NCBI GenBank assembly: GCA_043820875.1
Contig: JBDRDI010000032.1
Span: 1-13,192, forward strand
From: JBDRDI01 sp043820875
GTDB taxonomy: Bacteria; Patescibacteriota; Patescibacteriia; Patescibacteriales; UBA12075
Reading direction: 5' to 3'
DNA length: 13,192 bases
In this document: piece after piece, positions 10,446-13,192 of the stretch
How the letters are laid out: the number at the start of each line of letters is the position of its first letter
Numbering within the stretch: position 1 is the first letter of the stretch
Notes under the pieces: model-generated
Told to the model about the DNA's origin: nothing
The model's input: the letters and a program-made list of their open reading frames with translations, nothing else
Database searches by the model: none
Position numbers and translations under genes: made by a program

Positions 10446-13192
10446 CTATGGAGCACCGATAATGTTATTGGTGACCGTGATTAATATTTCGTTGCTTTTT
10501 ATTTTTTCTCCGGACCAGGTGATTACTTCGGAATATATTTTATAACTTCCGGATGGTGGAACGTTTTTCCAGTTTGTTGATATGGTTCCGTTTTCAATCG
10601 GCTGGACAGAGGAGATTAAGACAGCAGTGGCGCCATCTTCTTCTTTTATATAATAAAAATTTGCTTGTCCGGCTGATGTTGGATTATCAACTGTTAGTTT
10701 AATTGGTAAAGGGAAGTCAGCATCAGATATGGCCACACCACCCATTGGTTCAATTAATAAAACAGAAACTTTTTGTTTGTTGTTTTTATTGTTTGGAAGA
10801 TTAAAATTAAATTCTATTTCTTCTGAGTAGCAATTATTAACATCGTCGCAAGCGCGCGCTTTCAAATTATGAAAACCATTATTTAAAAAAGTAATATTTG
10901 TTTTAAGACCATAGGGGTAGACATAATTTGTGGAGATTAAAATGTCATTTAAATAATATTCAACACGGTTAATTCCTCTTGGCGCTGTTGCTTCCACTTG
11001 TGATATTAAAATGCGGGTGGAAATTTTTTCTTTGTTTACTGGAGTAATGATGGTGATGTCTGGCATGTTTTCGGGTGTATGTATGTTGTCGGTTTCGGTT
11101 GGAGGAGAAGATGTCGCGAAGTTTTGTTTTTTTGCCCATTCCAAAACTCCCGTTTCCCAGAGATTAAATTGCGAATCAGCGCTCGGGTTTTCGGGAAGTG
11201 GGCCCAGGGGGTCATTTTTATTTACAAAATATAAAATACAATGTGGATCCAAAAAAGTTTTTTCCACAATTGATTCTGCCGGTGTAAATTCGGTTGCCAA
11301 AAGGCCGGTAGCAGAGTCAATTTTGACGATTTTTTCCAGTCCTGTTTGTCCGCCCACCATTAGCTTGTCTGTTGAAGGAATCTCAAGGGATTTAAAATAT
11401 TCTATTGGTGTATCACCCAAAATTTCTTGCATATAGTCGTGCCAAATCGGCGCAGCCACAATGCTTCCGTCTGCACCTCTTTTCATTGCCGTATTGTCAT
11501 TATTGCCGACCCAGACGCCGGTGACGATTGAAGGTGTGTAGCCAATTGTCCAAGCATCGCGATAATCGTTGGTTGTGCCGGTTTTGGCGGCCACCGGTCG
11601 ATTACCAAGAGTCAACCAGTTTGACGCTCCAAAGACATACGCTCGAGCGTTATTGTCCGACAGTATGCTATTTATCTCTCGGGCAATTTTTGGAGCAAGT
11701 GTTTTTTTGACGTTGTCTTGAAATTCCTCCAAGACATTCCCTTGCGCGTCTTCAACTTTTAAAATAACCGATATCGGGCGGATTTCACCCTCTCTGGCAA
11801 AGGCGCTAAAGGCGTTGATGTGTTCAATCATTTTTACTTCCCCTCCGCCCAAAACCAGCGACAAACCAAATCGATCGCGGTCATTGAGGGTGGTGTATCC
11901 CAGGGCTTGCGCCAAATCTAAAACATTGTTTATTCCAGCCAAATATAATGTTTTTACCGCCGGGATATTTAATGATCCGGCCAAAGCTTGTCGCATGCTT
12001 ACGGGACCGCGTTCTTTTAAATCATAATTATTCGGCGCGTATGGCTCGCTCGGATTGTTTGAAAAATTTGTGGATACATCAAAAAGTATTGTGTTTGGGT
12101 TATAGCCCTTTAAGAATGCGGTTGCGTATGCCAACGGCTTCATTGAAGAGCCGGGTTGTCTTTTGCTGGTGGTGATATTAACTTGACCGTCTATCTCTTC
12201 ATCAAAATAATCTTTTGATCCAATCATGGCCAGGACTTGCCCTGTTTTGGGGTCAATGGAAACAAGAGATGCGTTGGTTGCGTTATATTTTTCTTCATAA
12301 TCATTTGTTTTTGCAGTGATAACTTCCTCGGCAATTTCTTGTTTGTATAAATCAAGCGTAGTGATTATCTTTAATCCGCCCTGCTCAATCATTTTTTCTC
12401 CGTACTTATCGGAAAGAATCTCTTTAACCAGCATGACAAAATGAGGCGCTTTGATATTTTCTTTCGGTTTTTTAAACTCCACTTGGTAATTTTTAAAGTC
12501 TTCTGCTTCTTGTTCTGTGATATATCCCTGCTTGTTCATTAGGTCCAATACGTATGCCTGTCTGCCAACAAGTAAGTCTTTATTGGGGCCATAGGGAGAA
12601 TATTTGCTTGGTGCTTGTGGGATGGCGGCCAAAACAGCGGCTTCGGCGATGTTTACGTCGCGTACACTTTTACCAAAAAATCTTTGGCTGGCTGCTTCTA
12701 CGCCATAGGCTGTTGAGCCATACGGTATTTCGTTTAAATACATTTGCAATATTTCGTCTTTGGTATATTTTTTTTCAATTTTATAAGCAAGAATCGCTTC
12801 TTTTATTTTTCTAATGTAAGTTTGTTCAGAAGTAAGAATGGCATTTTTGACAAATTGTTGAGTAAGAGTAGAACCGCCACCCCCCCTGCCTAAAAAAACT
12901 CTGCCAAAAGCGGTTCTGGCAATGGCCCACAAACTGATTCCCTTGTGATGATAAAAATCTTTATCTTCAATTGAGATAACCGCCCATTTAACATGATCCG
13001 GGATTTCATCAAGTTTTACTAAGGTGCGTTTTTCTTCGCCGTGAATTTCATAGAGGATTTCTTCTCCTGTTCGATCATATATTTTGGTACTTTGAGCCAC
13101 CTCTCTGCTTAATAATTTATCCGGTTCGGGAAGATTTTTTGAAATCCATAAAACTAAAATAATCGCGCTTAATAAAAGAAAAAGAAACGCGC
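10446..13192 (-). CDS. Class A penicillin-binding protein (PBP1A-type), 5' end outside the window
   Basis: A bifunctional peptidoglycan synthase anchored in the membrane. Numbering is from the GTG at 13100. The GT51 glycosyltransferase domain has EDKDFYHHKG with catalytic E45 and GSTLTQQ (76-82). The transpeptidase domain has S318-x-x-K321 (PGSSMKP), S376-x-N378 and K506-T-G. A Pro/Thr/Ser linker (about 661-680) leads to two beta-rich Ig-like C-terminal domains (about 681-767 and 776-878). The first has a close cysteine pair, C751/C757. The GTG is not the true start. The frame stays open for 30 more codons to the window edge and encodes a membrane helix (AFLFLLLSAIILVLWISKNL) followed by PEPDKLLSREV, usual for the N-terminus of this family. 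At least 914 residues are present. It converges on dnaN. Confidence 0.96.
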   Translation of the reverse strand, partial: AFLFLLLSAIILVLWISKNLPEPDKLLSREVAQSTKIYDRTGEEILYEIHGEEKRTLVKLDEIPDHVKWAVISIEDKDFYHHKGISLWAIARTAFGRVFLGRGGGGSTLTQQFVKNAILTSEQTYIRKIKEAILAYKIEKKYTKDEILQMYLNEIPYGSTAYGVEAASQRFFGKSVRDVNIAEAAVLAAIPQAPSKYSPYGPNKDLLVGRQAYVLDLMNKQGYITEQEAEDFKNYQVEFKKPKENIKAPHFVMLVKEILSDKYGEKMIEQGGLKIITTLDLYKQEIAEEVITAKTNDYEEKYNATNASLVSIDPKTGQVLAMIGSKDYFDEEIDGQVNITTSKRQPGSSMKPLAYATAFLKGYNPNTILFDVSTNFSNNPSEPYAPNNYDLKERGPVSMRQALAGSLNIPAVKTLYLAGINNVLDLAQALGYTTLNDRDRFGLSLVLGGGEVKMIEHINAFSAFAREGEIRPISVILKVEDAQGNVLEEFQDNVKKTLAPKIAREINSILSDNNARAYVFGASNWLTLGNRPVAAKTGTTNDYRDAWTIGYTPSIVTGVWVGNNDNTAMKRGADGSIVAAPIWHDYMQEILGDTPIEYFKSLEIPSTDKLMVGGQTGLEKIVKIDSATGLLATEFTPAESIVEKTFLDPHCILYFVNKNDPLGPLPENPSADSQFNLWETGVLEWAKKQNFATSSPPTETDNIHTPENMPDITIITPVNKEKISTRILISQVEATAPRGINRVEYYLNDILISTNYVYPYGLKTNITFLNNGFHNLKARACDDVNNCYSEEIEFNFNLPNNKNNKQKVSVLLIEPMGGVAISDADFPLPIKLTVDNPTSAGQANFYYIKEEDGATAVLISSVQPIENGTISTNWKNVPPSGSYKIYSEVITWSGEKIKSNEILITVTNNIIGAP

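Overview
The window is AT-rich chromosomal DNA that looks like a Patescibacteria (CPR, Parcubacteria-like) genome or another small-genome bacterium. This is inferred from the YidC that lacks a periplasmic domain, the short bactofilin, a kinase-like protein with degenerate motifs, the near absence of Shine-Dalgarno sites, and the many short periodic repeats. It carries the replication-origin neighbourhood: rpmH-rnpA-yidD-yidC on the minus strand diverges from dnaA-dnaN on the plus strand. No taxonomic marker was searched, so the lineage is a judgement.

Layout. 1-620: a 76-aa CxxC/CxxC protein with its own strong promoter and terminator, then tRNA-Ala(GGC). 588-1023: a four-helix-bundle (23S rRNA intervening-sequence type) gene between inverted 7-bp-periodic repeats, placed exactly between tRNA-Ala and tRNA-Arg(CCU). 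1223-2442 (+): a bactofilin and a protein related to diacylglycerol/lipid kinases with altered motifs. 2450-3265 (-): glutamate racemase murI, convergent with the preceding gene. 3347-4189 (-): a Xer-like tyrosine recombinase. 4190-4385: a palindrome-rich divergent control region. 4386-5423 (+): an aminoglycoside-phosphotransferase-fold protein that appears to lack catalytic residues. 5493-5673 (-): a candidate stand-alone structured RNA with its own promoter and terminator. 5727-7368 (-): yidC, yidD, rnpA and rpmH (rpmH is only 45 aa). 7369-7689: divergent rpmH/dnaA spacer with a perfect 27-bp inverted repeat and two DnaA-box-like 9-mers. 7690-10383 (+): dnaA and dnaN, with a second candidate origin segment between them. 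10446-13192 (-): a class A penicillin-binding protein whose N-terminus runs off the window.

How the genes fit together. DnaA and DnaN start replication and tether the polymerase. L34, RnpA, YidD and YidC form the conserved ribosome / tRNA-processing / membrane-insertion cluster next to the origin. MurI supplies D-glutamate for the peptidoglycan that the class A PBP polymerises and cross-links, and bactofilin is a likely wall-associated scaffold.

The least explained content is non-coding: (i) seven arrays of a degenerate heptamer (consensus TCTAAAG/TCKAAAG) at gene ends, two pairs of them inverted; (ii) the pseudoknot-capable RNA at about 5493-5639; (iii) the perfect hairpin upstream of dnaA; (iv) repeated GCGTATAA arms beside the recombinase.
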